Part shown: piece after piece, positions 20,656 through 31,414 of the stretch
Numbering within the stretch: the first letter of the stretch is position 1
How the letters are laid out: each line of letters opens with the position of its first letter
DNA from: Ceratorhiza oryzae-sativae
Taxonomy: Eukaryota; Basidiomycota; Agaricomycetes; Cantharellales; Ceratobasidiaceae
DNA: 64,000 nt
NCBI GenBank assembly: GCA_030998015.1
Contig: JARWMV010000241.1
Coordinates: forward strand, 1,054,001 to 1,118,000
Direction of reading: 5' to 3'
Notes under the pieces: model-generated
Databases searched by the model: none
The model's input: only the letters and a program-made list of their open reading frames with translations
What the model was told of the DNA's origin: nothing
Position numbers and translations under genes: made by a program

Positions 20656-21330
20656 TGTTATGACCCGCCTAGCAGACATAACCTAACAACTGAATATTGT
20701 ACAGATTTATGGCATTTTTCCTGAAGCGGAACAAACCATAAACAGGATCACGTGATCTTGGCGCTTACCCAACGATTAAGCGCCGGTGGTTACCCTGAAC
20801 TCGCTCCAGCGTTTCTCTCCCATGTTACCTGGAGCGAGGAGCGAGTTGTCACGTGATCTTGGCGCTTACCAACGATTAAGCGCCGGTGGTTACCCTGAAC
20901 TCGCTCCAGTGTTTCTCTCCCATGTTACCTGGAGCGAGGAGCAAGTTGTCACGTGATCTCGGCGCTTACCAACAATTAAGCGCCGGATGCTTAAGTCCAA
21001 AAGTCACATGACCCTCGGACCTCGCGCGGCTCTATAAGATTCGGAGCCGCACAAACTTAAGACAAACAATTACCTAACCCATAGTACTGTACATAACCTA
21101 CACCTACTGCAGAGTGTGCTTAGATAATACGTCCGCAGCCACCGCAGCCACAGGCATATATAAGGAGGATAAAACAAGACTGGACGCCTCAGCTTGCTTT
21201 ATCTTGTCAACCACCATAGACCATAACAAACACTGTAACTAGAACGCTCAATACATACCGCATAGCACCAAACTGTAAACGCAGCCACTACTTAAGTGCT
21301 CCACAAGGGAGCCTCCAGAGGGTCACAACA
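20656..21330 (+). repeat. Solo LTR-C inside the LTR-A element, CpG-rich
   Basis: Starts TGTTATGACCCGCCTAGC and ends GGGTCACAACA. It aligns with the LTR-C at 31415-31949 but keeps many CG dinucleotides that are TG/CA there. It contains a 100-bp tandem repeat, TATATAAGGAGG near 21157, and a CAGCTTGCTTTATC motif near 21193. GTGGTAAA occurs exactly on both sides (20648-20655 and 21331-21338), an 8-bp duplication rather than the 5 bp seen for LTR-B. It has landed just upstream of the membrane ORF. Confidence 0.85.
20749..20986. repeat. Tandem 100-bp repeat with paired hairpins in LTR-C
   Basis: Units start with CACGTGATC at 20749, 20850 and 20950 (the third partial). Each unit holds an inverted repeat GGCGCTTA..TAAGCGCC and a second pair AACTCGCTCCAG..CTGGAGCGAG. 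Older LTR-B copies show the same layout with CG lost (for example CAACTTGCTCCTGCAATTCT). Confidence 0.85.
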
Positions 21331-21430
21331 GTGGTAAATGCTAGCTGATTTATATCTACAAAATAACTTTTTCAGTAAACAAACAACAGTGAAATCATGT
21401 GTTGTTCTTGGAACAATTTTCAGGAAAGGG

Positions 21431-22459
21431 TTAAGACTTCTTAGATGTCTTGAGGTGTTGCTTAAGTTCCCATTCCTTGAGAATCCTGGGAGCATTTGTC
21501 AACTGCTGCCTGGATAACCATTCATCCCATTCACATGGATAGCCCACAAATCTTGTAAGATATTGACACTGTTTTCTCTGTCCTTTCTTAATCATCTTTT
21601 CATCCAGAATCTCTTCCACTTCCCATTCAGGTTCCTTGTCAAAGTCAGATCTATTCAGATGTTTCTTGGGACAGTCTGCACCATCTTTATCTCTATGATA
21701 AGGTTCCAGATGAGCTATATTAATCACAGGGTGAATCTTGTAGCTGGCTGGAATCTTGATGCGATAAGTTACATCTGAAAGCTTCTCTAGAACTTCAAAG
21801 GGACCATCATACTTCATCTGGAGTTTCCTTCCTTTTCCCTTCTGATTTCTCAGCAGGTTCAGGGAATGTGGATTCAGCATGACCAAATCTCCTTCCTGTA
21901 GATCAAGATAACTATGGTTCTTGTTGTATTGATCCTCCATGTGAACCTGAGCCAATTTCAAGGCATCCTGAGCTTGAGAGTGAATAGTTTTCATCATCTC
22001 ATTGAAGTTCACAGCTTTAGGATCTTCTACCAAGGGTCTGGCTAAGGCTTTACCAGTAGAAGTAAGTAAATCTGAGGGTCAAAGTGGTTCAAATCCTAAA
22101 AGAAGATAAGAAGGTGTAAATCCTGTAGATGTATGTTCCATGGTGTTGTAAGCAAAGCTAAAATCATTTAGGAGGTCACTCCAATTGTCCATTGAAGGAA
22201 AGACAAAAGCTCTTAAGGCAATCTCTAAGGTTTGGTTCATAATCTCACTTTGTCCATCAGCTTGTGGGTGATAAGCTGTAGTAAGTGATCTCTGGATGCC
22301 AACCAAAGAGGTTAAGTGTTCCCAAAAGGCTCCTGTCCATCTAGAGTCTCTGTCAGTAATAACCAGTCTTGGAAGACCATACTTGGTCCATATATGCATG
22401 GAATAGTTTGGCAGTCTCTTCCTCATTGATAGAAGTATTGCAAGGGATAAAGTGTGCAT
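21431..22459 (-). pseudogene. Integrase core and chromodomain of the LTR-A element
   Basis: Frame 22459-21431 holds the second Asp of the DDE triad in LVITDRDSRWTGAFW, the Glu in HPQADGQSEIMNQ, and NTMEHTSTGFTPSYLLLG. One TGA at 22079-22081 interrupts it; this equals a CGA (Arg) codon after one C to T change at a CG. Beyond it: YDGPFEVLEKLSDVTYRI and HPVINIAHLEPY (integrase C-terminal domain), then EWEVEEILDEK and RFVGYPCEWDEWL, a chromodomain-like module of about 50 residues. The chromodomain places the element in the chromovirus clade and would guide integration to marked chromatin. The first triad Asp (VVTMDFIMDLP) is in the preceding frame. Confidence 0.88.
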
Positions 22460-24941
22460 ACTTAGTCAATTTATCAACTATAGTTAGTATGGCATTAAAT
22501 CCATTGCTAGGAGGAAGATCCATTATAAAATCCATGGTTACTACTTCAAAAGGCTGACTAGGAATTGGAATAGATTGAAGAAAACCTCTTTGTCCATGTC
22601 TTTTAGGCTTAGCCTTTTGACAAATATCACAAGTGCGCACATATTCCTTAATGACTTGTACCATCTTAGGCCAGTAGTAGGTGGAAGCTACTTTGTTGTA
22701 GGTCCTATGGTAGCCAGCATGAGCTCCTTCTTGAAGAGAGTCATGTATTTCAGCTACTACTTCCTTCTGTAAGTCTTTAGGGACACACAGCTTGTAATTG
22801 TCATCTCTGCAAAAGTAAATAAGACCATTTTCTCCAATCCTGTATTGTTTGTAGGGTGGATTTAGATGATCATACTCACCTTGCAGCTTCTTGAGTACAT
22901 CAGCAAAATGGGGATCATTAGTGTATGCTTCATAAAAGCGATTAACTTCAGATTCATTAATACTGATGTGTAGCTCATTCAAACCTGATGTAGCAAGAGA
23001 GACATTAGCTTTATATACTTTGTTTCTTACCTTAAACCTTGTCCTAAATCCTTTGGAAGGCTTCTCTTCATTGGCTAAAGCATGCATAGTTGACTGGACT
23101 AGCAAGTCCTTCTCAAAGTCTACACCTATTTCTTGGTACAGATTCTTCAGGGCGTCTTCAGTGTCATTGTTAAAAGTAAGAGGGGTTGATAAGTCTGCTA
23201 AAGGTCCATCTTGTCTAGGGATCCTTCTTCTTAATCTAGAGATTGGGTCAACATTAGTATGGACTTTGCCTGCTCTATGAACTATTACTAGGTCTGGAAA
23301 GGCAGCTATTACTATGCCATAACCAGATAGTCTTCTGTTCACAGTTTGGTAAGTCTTACTCCATTTAAGGGCAGCATGATCTGACACTACTACAACTTTA
23401 GCACCTTCAAGATACATGTGGAATTTCACTAGACCATCTCTTACACCTAGAGCTTCTCTCTCAGTGGCTGAGTACCTTGTCTCAGCTGATTTGAGAAGTC
23501 TTGACCAGTAGGCAATGACTCGCTCTATGTGTACTTCAGTTTCTTCAAAGTCTTCATTCCAAGTATCTTCATAGTCAAAAGTTTCAGTACCATCAGCCCC
23601 CCCAGTCAGGATGACCTTTCCTTTGGAGTCAGGTGTAATAAACCTGGGGACAGGTAACCCTTCTTGGTGAGCTTTTTTACATTGATCATAAACTCTAGTT
23701 CCTTTCAGGTCCTTAAGTTTCATGGTTTGAATTTGCTGTAAGATAGCAGCTATTCCAAAGTCACATGCATCAGTATAAAGCCTATAGGGCATCCCTGGTA
23801 TTGGGTAAGAGAGAACTGGTGCATTGGCTAGGACTAGCTTAGCTAGTTTGAAAGCATGGGATTCCAATTTATCCCATTTCCACTTGACACTCTTCTTTAA
23901 GAGATTAAATAATGGAGCTACTATCCAAGTATAATATGGAATATAACTTGAAAAGTAGGTCATCATTCCTAAGAATGTTTGTAATGTAGGTATATCCTTA
24001 GGTTCCTCTAATTGTAGAATGCCTTCCACTTTCTCCTTATGGGTAGACATGCCAAGTCTGGACACCTTTTGTCCTAAAAGGAGTAAAGATTGATATCCAA
24101 GGTGGCATTTACCAGGAGAAAGAGTCAATCCAGAGTCTGCAATGGCCTTTAATACTTTGTCTAAATGCTCACAGTGGTCTTCAAATGACTTGCTGTATAT
24201 CACAATGTCATCTATATATACTAGAGCAAATATCCATAAGAATGGGGCCAAAACATCAGTCATAACCCTTTGGAATACTGGAGGTCCATTTCTCCATCCA
24301 AAAGGCATTCTTCTGAATTGAAAGTGTCCTCTGTGACATCTAAATGCTGTCTTAGGCCTATCCTCATCCTTTATCTGGAGTTGAGTAAAGCCTGCTAGAG
24401 CATCTAGAGTACTGAGATATTGGGCTCCTTCAAGTGAATGAAGGATGTCTTGTTGCCTAGGTAGAGGGTATTCATCTGGTATAGCTACTGCATTAAGCTT
24501 CCTGTAATCAATGCACAAGCAGGCTTATTATTCCCATACTACAAGCACTGGGAAGCCCCAAGGGCTCTTAGATTCCTCAATTACACCTAAGCGCAACCAA
24601 TCATCTATTTGCTTGTCTATAGCAGCCTTAGCTTCTTCACTTGGCCTATAAGGAGTTAAAGCAATTTCCTTTGTACCTGGTCTGAGATTAATCTCTACCC
24701 TGGCTGGGTAATTGCCAAGTCTGCCATCTAATCCAAAAGCTTCAAAGTTCTTCTTCACCACCTTTTGCAAGCTTTTCTTCTGATCTGGAGTCAAATTGTC
24801 TCCCCAATGTACTTCTGCCAAGAGTCTTTCCCTAGGGACTGGCTCTGGGTCAGGCAGTTCAGCAGTTTTAGGGCCTCCTTCTGGCTGCTTTGAGAGTTCA
24901 ATCTCTTCAGCAGTAGGAGAAGGTACTTTGACTTCCTTCAT
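22353..24941 (-). pseudogene. RT, RNase H and integrase N-terminus of the LTR-A element
   Basis: The open frame 24518-22353 (721 codons) starts at CIDYRKLNAVAIPDEYPLP. It includes GGPP-type RMPFGWRNGPPVFQ, the RT active site LVYIDDIVIYS (24207-24218), FLGMMTYFSSYIP, RNase H (YTDACDFGIAAILQQ, TEREALGV, VVVSDHAAL), and the integrase zinc finger (HAGYHRTYNKVAS..CDICQ) plus the first core Asp (VVTMDFIMDLP). The preceding stretch 24941-24528 is the same frame and carries the start of RT (SPWGFPVLVV). Two consecutive stops at about 24519-24528 separate them. A frameshift near 22380 moves the rest of integrase to another frame. All catalytic residues are present, but the reading is broken. Confidence 0.92.
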
Positions 24942-25300
24942 AAGAGTATTTATTAGATGTGCCTTGGCTTCTCCTGCTTCCTAAGTTCTTCAGGCAAATC
25001 TTTTTCTTTATCCAATGCAATCTTGGGGTCATGCATATATCCTATGACATGTCCTTTGGGTAAATGCACTGGCCTCTGAGAAAAGTTGTTATCTGAATAG
25101 TCTTAGTATCAGGAGTGATGATGCTGTCTGTAGTTCCATGACATCTAAAGTTCCATTATTACTTTCTAGACTACCTTCAATAAAACCTTCTTGCTGTCCT
25201 TCCTGGAATTCAACTAGAATAGGCACTTGTGTAATGAATTCAGCCTTTAAAAATACATCCCTAGCTAATTTAACTGGGGTAGCACCTTCAGGCCCTTTCT

Positions 25301-25852
25301 TTAAGGCTTTCTTCTTAGAAGATTTTTTCCTGTGAAAGGCTCTTCTTCTAGGTTTGTCTTGAAGTCTGGTCTAGTGTAAACTTGAAATACATTTCCAGCT
25401 TCATCCAATCTTGGTTCAGTTTCTAATTCAATTACTTCAGCAGACCTACCAGAGTTGCCAAAGAGTATTCTGCTAGGAGAGGAAAGACGATCTAAAGAGA
25501 TTCTATATTGGTTAGAAAAGTCATTACCCAGAATGAAAGGTACTTTCATTCCTTTCACTACATAGGCTTCTACCTGCATCTTTACAGGTCCATCCTTAGT
25601 AGGGAAGGTTAAGTCTAATACTACATATCCTGTAATACTAGTTTTACCAGTCACTTGAATAAGATTTATCTTTTGGCCAGATTTCTCTTTAGGAGGTTGT
25701 TTCAAGCTAGTCAGAAAATTATAGCTAATCAGGGTAATATCAGAGCCTGAGTCAACAGTAATTTCTGTTAAGCCTTCTTCATTCCCTACCCTAGCCATAG
25801 CTACTGTAGGTCTAGTTCCCAAGAAATGAGTTCCTGAAGGACGTTCCATCAC
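25301..25852 (-). pseudogene. Retropepsin (aspartic protease) of the LTR-A element
   Basis: The minus-strand stretch of 183 codons carries TEITVDSGSDITLISYNFL, with Asp-Ser-Gly as catalytic triplet. A flap-like region and MKVPFILGNDFSNQYRI (the ILGxDF motif) follow. Size and order fit a gypsy-type protease between Gag and RT. It is separated by frame changes from gag (frame of 27455) and from RT (frame of 24941). The region 25300-24942 continues the linker with some stops. Confidence 0.88.
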
Positions 25853-26054
25853 CTTTTTAAGAGTAATAGTTTTATCCTCAGGGATTGATTTAAGGTCAAG
25901 AGGCTCATTCCTGTAGATAATTGAATAGAAAATGATTTGGTAGCCATTGTTTGATTTGCTAATGCATTATAATTGTGTACTGCCTGTATATCCTGGTCAT
26001 CTGCATTTACTCCCAAGTCCTCTGTCTCATTAGATTCAGAAGGCTGGGAATTAA

Positions 26055-27455
26055 TTAAAAATCCGAGTCAGAAGAAGAGCTAGAAGAATCAGATTCTTCC
26101 TCTTGGTCTTCAGATGGCTCAGTTTCAGATGATTCAGGATCAGAATCATTGCAGGCAGCTTCATATTCAGCATAAGCAGTTTGTTCAGCTTCAGTAGTTT
26201 CAGCAAAATAAACTTGGACATTGTTAGCATTAGATTTATTATGCTTGCATTCCTTGTCATAGTGCATAAGACTTCCACAATGAATACAGCCTCTCATTCC
26301 TCTAGCTTTAGGAGTCCCTTTCTTATGTTTGGAAACATTAGAATTGTCTGGAGGGAAGGGCCTCTTATAGCCTTTGAATTTATCAGGCTGCTTTGACTTG
26401 AATTTAGAGTTAGAAGAATTTACTGCATGAGCATTAGCTTTGTGACCATACTTTTTCTGATGCTTTTCAGCCTTCAAAGCTTTGATCACCTCCTTGACTG
26501 TGTCATAGGTAGCTTGGTTGTTCATGTGGCAAGGCCAATCTTGCAATAAATCTTCTTGTTCCTTAATTCTAGTCACATAAGTGGACCAGTCTGCAATATC
26601 CTCATGGTTGACTATGGTTCTCCATTGAGTAGGAGCTGACCTAGCCACTTCAGCAATGATAGTGAGGTTGTCCCAGTATTCAACCATGTCAAGCAGTTTC
26701 TTTTTGCAAAGTGCATACTGAACTGGTGTTTCTTTGTTGCCTGAATCCTTGAACCTGGCTGCCAGAGCTTTGTTCCTAGCTTTGGTAATCCAAGTAGGAG
26801 TCCAAAAGAAACTAATTAAGCAAGCTCTCATCTGATTCCAATCTGTAGACATTCTAAGCCTTTGTTCCTCATTGAACTGATACCACCATTGTTTAGCATC
26901 TCCAGTAAACCTGAATGGGATAGTCAGGGTGAGTCTGTTGTCCTCATTTAAACCCATGGCTATGTATTGATTGATTTGGTCTATCCATTCATATAGTTCA
27001 TCTGGATCACCATCATACTCTGGTATCACTTCAGGCTTCAATTTCATGTCTAGATGAGGTCGATTATTTTGGTTGTTATTGTTACCATTTCCTCCAGCTC
27101 CTCTAGGGCCTTCTGGGCCTGGTGGACCTGGTGGACCTGGTGGACCATCTCTTCCATCCCTGCCATCCCTTCCAGGGGGACCTTGGTCTCCTGGACGTCC
27201 TGGAGGGCCTTGAATCCATGGATAAGGACCATTAGGAGGATTTCCAGGGGGTCCTGGAGGTCCAGGTGGTCCTGGTGGTCCTGGTAGTCCTTGTGGCCTA
27301 GGAGTATTGGGTGGAATAGGTGGAATGGGAGGAATATGAGGAACATGTCCTCCTCCTTGCTGAGGGTAACTTTGACCTACTGGAGGGTTAGGTGGCCCCT
27401 GTCCTCCTCCTGGAGGATTAGGTGGACCTGCACTCCTCTGAGAAATTCCTACCAC
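26055..27455 (-). CDS. Gag of the LTR-A element, with collagen-like repeats
   Basis: The 466-codon open frame has a Pro/Gly/Gln-rich start, then collagen-like Gly-Pro-Pro repeats (about residues 50-118, [19 protein letters not shown]). The Gag core follows at about residues 150-300 ([30 protein letters not shown]). A basic stretch leads to a CCHC zinc knuckle at about residues 390-403 ([14 protein letters not shown], spacing C-X2-C-X4-H-X4-C). The tail is Ser/Glu/Asp-rich. Gag would assemble particles and bind RNA. The collagen-like part may trimerise or stay disordered; this is inference. The chosen open frame probably continues from upstream coding (27533-29342) through frame changes. Confidence 0.9.
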   Translation of the reverse strand: MVGISQRSAGPPNPPGGGQGPPNPPVGQSYPQQGGGHVPHIPPIPPIPPNTPRPQGLPGPPGPPGPPGPPGNPPNGPYPWIQGPPGRPGDQGPPGRDGRDGRDGPPGPPGPPGPEGPRGAGGNGNNNNQNNRPHLDMKLKPEVIPEYDGDPDELYEWIDQINQYIAMGLNEDNRLTLTIPFRFTGDAKQWWYQFNEEQRLRMSTDWNQMRACLISFFWTPTWITKARNKALAARFKDSGNKETPVQYALCKKKLLDMVEYWDNLTIIAEVARSAPTQWRTIVNHEDIADWSTYVTRIKEQEDLLQDWPCHMNNQATYDTVKEVIKALKAEKHQKKYGHKANAHAVNSSNSKFKSKQPDKFKGYKRPFPPDNSNVSKHKKGTPKARGMRGCIHCGSLMHYDKECKHNKSNANNVQVYFAETTEAEQTAYAEYEAACNDSDPESSETEPSEDQEEESDSSSSSSDSDF

Positions 27456-27532
27456 TAGAGGCAGGAGGTCCAGTGGGAGGAGGTCCTGGTGGCCTCCTAG
27501 GTGGAGTAGAAGCCAGACCAGAGAACCTGGTC

Positions 27533-29342
27533 CTAGATTATCACAAAGGGTTGATAAGGATCAAACCTCTGAGTTCTAAATGTTTCAGCTTCAGTAGGTC
27601 TAGAGACTTGTGGCATATGTATGCTAGCATCAGCAGGTAATTGTGACTGAGGTACTAATGGCTGGAAACCTAATAAGGTATTCCCTTCAGGACTATAAAC
27701 TGGCATCTTTGAAGGATCTCCAGTCATAGTTACAGAAGGTCCAGTAGGCTCTCTAAAACCTTCAGCCCTATGATCTTCTGTAGGCCTACCTGCTTCAGCA
27801 TCTGAAGTTCTATTAGAACTCCTATGCCTAGGTCTCCTAGCTTCTTCCTCAGAAGAGTCTTCTTCACTAGTAGTAACAATAAGGGGAACAGCCCTTGAGG
27901 AACAGTCCCAGAGTCATCCCTTACTGGCCTAGAAGGGGTTATTGGCTCCCTAGGTGGGTAAGGAGATGCTGGTCTTCCAGTATACTGTTCATGAGGTGGA
28001 AACTCTTCCTCAATAGTGACTGCATGACCTTTGCTAAGTCGACCCCTAAAGGTTCCTTCTAATAGCATTGTCAAAGGATTGACGTCTAGCAGGTTTATTT
28101 ACCAAGGGAGAGTCCTGGTCCTGATCAGTATCATCCTCATTTACTTCTCCAATAGTGGGTAAAGCTGAAGGACCAGCTTCAGTCACTTGAGCAGGAGGTA
28201 ATAGAGGTTCTAGCACTCTTCCTGATTGCCTAGGACCTACTCCTATGCGTCTAGGATAGTCTTTCTCTACAGGAGTAAATGAAGTTCCTAGATAACTTTC
28301 CAAGTAAGTAGAAGGACCTCTAACTCCCAGAATGCGAGTAGCTTCTATTTGAGAAACTGATTCTGGAGTAAATAGAGCTTGTAGTCTCTTCTCACTTGGA
28401 GTCCTTATAGGAGTAATTGCACCTAAAGCTTCTGGTCTAGCTGGAGAACTAGTTACAGGGCCAAGGAAGCTCCTTCCTGAGCCATAGCTGAAGTAGATGC
28501 AAATCCAGAAGGTTGAATTGCAGTCATGGTAGTATCCTCAGCAGAATCATCTGCTATCCTTGTGATATCTTCCACTTCCTGCTCTTCTATTTGAACTAGC
28601 TCCTCTCCACCACTCACTGGCTCATCTGGATCCTCCTGAACTTCTAGAGGTTTGAATTCTAGACGACCAGTAGGAGATCTAATTGAGTCAATAGTGTGCT
28701 TAGGATGAGGGGCTGGAGCATATTCTGGAGTCTTGGATCTGCTCTCAGAATTTTCCCACATTATTTCATTGAGCTCCCTTTGCTTCCCTTTACCAAGGTC
28801 TTGCATAGCTTGGTGTTCAATAAAGAGGTAAGCCAAAAAGCTCAACTTCATCCCTGAATAATACACAAGCAACTTCATGCTGTTTCTTACTGAAAGCAAA
28901 ATGCTTCCTAGTTTCAGGGAATGCAGGAACATCTGGGTGAGGTATAGGATGCCTGCTCCTAACAGGGAGTAGTTGGGACTTAAAGCAGAGAGCTTAGTCC
29001 TAAAACTCCTATGCCTGTTCAAGTCAATGAACATGACAGGTTCTCCAGATGCAGACCAAGACCATTCTGGCCTAAATGTACATAAATAATCCAATTCTTG
29101 TAAGAGATCCTTGAAGAATTCTCTACACCCAATGATGGATATTTAATGTGCATTACATGGGGATGAGGACGTTCATATATCTTCCTACCTACTGCTCTAA
29201 CTAACCTTCTCCTCTCTGCTATCTCTGGATGCATCCTTGTTAGGTTTGTCATCCTAGTAGCAGCAGGTTGGTAAGTCAGATGCCTTTGCTCTCTAGGAGT
29301 AAGAGCAATATATGAACTAGATCCATTAGGAGGGATGGGCAA
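27533..29342 (-). pseudogene. N-terminal extension of Gag (LTR-A element), frameshifted
   Basis: Five minus-strand open pieces in different frames (29342-29019, 29094-28453, 28303-28046, 28074-27730, 27727-27533) run in the same direction up to gag. The first is basic with SYIALTPREQRHLTYQPAA. Later pieces are acidic and Pro/Ser/Glu-rich (LEPLLPPAQVTEAG, PSKMPVYSPEGNTLLGFQP). Such composition suggests a long disordered Gag N-terminus or a separate leader ORF. The frame changes may be decay. No domain is recognised. Confidence 0.55.
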
Positions 29343-30025
29343 ATATTGTTCATAATCTACAGTATCTGGTGATGATAACTATAGTCTGATTGTACATGCC
29401 TACCTCCTGCATCACTTCCTACCATGGAATCTGATGCATAAGGATCTTCAGGTGGTAATGGGTGGTGTACTGTCCCAAAAACTTCCAGGGACATGCACAG
29501 ACATATTTGAAGTACTGGCCATAACAGTTCTTCTCCAATTCAAGATGAATTTGTACTTAGGAATAATTTTCAAAATATGTTTCAGTTACAAATTGATAAA
29601 TGGCTTGATAAACTGTATCCCAGTAGCTGGTATGGGGTGACCAGAAAGACCTAATAAATGTGTGTTGAACTTTTATTGGTTGTGGTTGATCAGGAAGATG
29701 TTGAATATAGACTTCAAATTCAAGTCCAGCACTTAGAGCACTTGATACTGAATTTATTGGAATATATGGCCTATAATTCCTAAAGGTAAATGTCAGAGTA
29801 ATATGTGGGGGTGGACCACCAGTACTACTATAACCTAAAACAGTAATTGTAGGGTTTGGGGCTTGAATCCAGACAGGATCTATCTCAAGAGCCCAAGATA
29901 TGTTGTTGTATTCTGTGGTAAGAAAGTATTTCTATACACAGAGTGGTCAAAATTGAGAAATTCCGTTTTGGGCAATAGATTGACCAAAAATGGCAATGTT
30001 AGTTGATAGTTACTTGATGTAAGGA
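29343..30025 (-). other. 5' leader of the LTR-A element
   Basis: Between the primer site and the first coding piece. No long minus-strand ORF is present. One 68-codon plus-strand ORF (29434-29640) has no recognisable features and is probably chance. The region likely holds the untranslated leader and packaging signal. Confidence 0.5.
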
Positions 30026-30042
30026 CCTGGGTCGCTTCACCA
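30026..30042 (-). promoter_or_regulatory. Primer binding site of the LTR-A element
   Basis: The minus strand reads TGGTGAAGCGACCCAGG one base after the 5' LTR end. It begins TGG, the complement of a tRNA CCA end, and would pair with a tRNA ending CCTGGGTCGCTTCACCA. The tRNA identity cannot be assigned from here. Confidence 0.8.
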
Positions 30043-30043
30043 A

Positions 30044-31350
30044 TGTTACGGGTCAGGGTACACTTGAATATCTAGAGCTTAAGCAAATGTAGATATGTTA
30101 GTATACACTAATCGTACTCAATACTTCTTAGACTAGAGTAAGAAGGCTCAAAGTAGTTGCAATGCGATCAAGTAACACTCAAGGTAGTCTTAATCTTTCA
30201 CAGTGTAAACTGACTAATTTATAGGTATAAAGAGCAAGACTACTATGGTCAGGTTCCCTTAGATATCTTAAATGTAGTTCAGCCCTAGTCGCTTGGACTA
30301 ACTGATACTAATCTTAATACTAGACTTAAGCGATAGCTTATAGGATAGATGGTGGGCTGCCTAATGCGTGTACTTCCTCAGCTACAGGTACTTAGATTTC
30401 CTCTAATAGCTGGTACTTAATGTCACGCTCAATCAGGCAATATTGTATCCTTATATATCTCTGTATATAAGATACAATGACTCAGACAGTATATAACTAA
30501 TATGGTACTTTATTCCTCAGTACTAGTTATATAAGAAATCACACACAGACAAGAGAAATAGAAAGAGAAAAGAAACCAATAACCGGTCTGGGTTGAGTAG
30601 AGGAGGAGGGTGGTCTGGAAGGGCCTCAGAGGAGGTCCTTTTATACCCTGAGGAGGGCATTCCAGAGCCAAATAGATACATGCATGCCAGTGCGATCATC
30701 AAAAGAGGGTACTGCTATACTTGGGGTACACCCTAGCCCAGTATAGGATAAAAGAGTAAAGACAGGGTGTGGATCGAAGGCATTGATGCATCTGAGACCT
30801 GCTATTGGCTTGTAGATCATATTATCATAGTATATACATGTAATGAATGGAGGCTACATCTCAGTGAGTCATAAAGTGAGTCAGAGAAGCTTCTGGATCA
30901 ATTTGGGAAGCTCTCCTGACTCACTGGAGTCATTAGATCTTGATTGATGGTCCAGTAAGATTCTAATGATCTTCGGGCCATTCCGGCGCGAGGATCTGGT
31001 GGATCGCGACGATCTTCGGGCAGCAGATACCGCCGAAGATTAGCTATCGATAGAGCATAAGATCGCTATGATACAGTAAGCGGTTGCCGAGATATGAGCA
31101 GTGCGATGTTGTAATCAATATCTCCTGATAAGAGGAAATATCGCAACCTCTATATCTCTCTGAGTTGTTAAGATAAAATCACAATAAAATATGCGTTGGA
31201 AAGAGGAGATTTTGTACTATTTAATGAAACACAAATAGTACAATTTCAGACACATACAAATTCATTTAATTTCAAGAAAAATTACAGAGGCATCACTTGA
31301 GGTTGGCAGAGCAGACTAAAATAATAGAAAAAATGTTAGTGATCCATAAC
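30044..31350 (-). repeat. LTR-A, 5' LTR of the 15-kb element
   Basis: The best-preserved LTR-A. It keeps a CG-rich block at about 30975-31100 (GGCGCGAGG, GATCGCGACGATC, CCGCCGAAG) that is TG/CA in older copies. On the minus strand it should hold the element's promoter; TATA-like TATATAC and TATAAGATAC words occur but the start site is not clear. Confidence 0.93.
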
Positions 31351-31414
31351 GCTTGCATAAAGGATCTAAATTGCATCTTGAGGTCCCCCAAGACATGTCC
31401 AAAGGGGGGGCTGA
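31351..31414 (+). other. 3' end of an LTR-C element interior with polypurine tract
   Basis: The 64 bases between LTR-A and LTR-C end CCAAAGGGGGGGCTGA directly before TGTTATGACC. The arrangement matches that next to the LTR-B at 9525. The rest of this element has been lost or displaced by LTR-A. Confidence 0.65.

Larger units (their letters stand above)
16271..31350 (-). mobile_element. LTR-A chromovirus, full-length Ty3/gypsy element (15.1 kb)
   Basis: Two near-identical 1.31-kb LTRs (16271-17581 and 30044-31350) enclose a minus-strand interior with a primer site at 30026-30042, Gag with collagen-like repeats, protease, RT/RNase H, integrase and chromodomain (29342 to 21431), extra ORFs (20637-17613) and a polypurine tract beside 17582. 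In the first 415 bases the two LTRs differ at about ten sites, seven of them CG versus TG/CA. A 675-bp LTR-C has inserted between pol and the extra ORFs. Outer flanks (TGAAG and GCTTG) do not match, so no target duplication is seen. Several frameshifts and stops in pol and gag make it non-autonomous as read. Confidence 0.9.

Noticed and set aside
20749..20986. Possible CRISPR array
   Set aside because: Units are 100 bp, contiguous and without spacers, and lie in an LTR of a eukaryotic element.
20656..21330. LTR-B/C as DNA transposons with TGTTATGACC-type inverted ends
   Set aside because: The ends are only 10-11 bp and imperfect. LTR-B copies have 5-bp duplications, a polypurine tract lies next to some copies and a primer-site-like sequence next to others, all of which fit LTRs.
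27054..27287. Plus-strand ORF rich in Trp/Ser ([12 protein letters not shown])
   Set aside because: It is the antisense reading of the Gly-Pro-Pro repeats of Gag.
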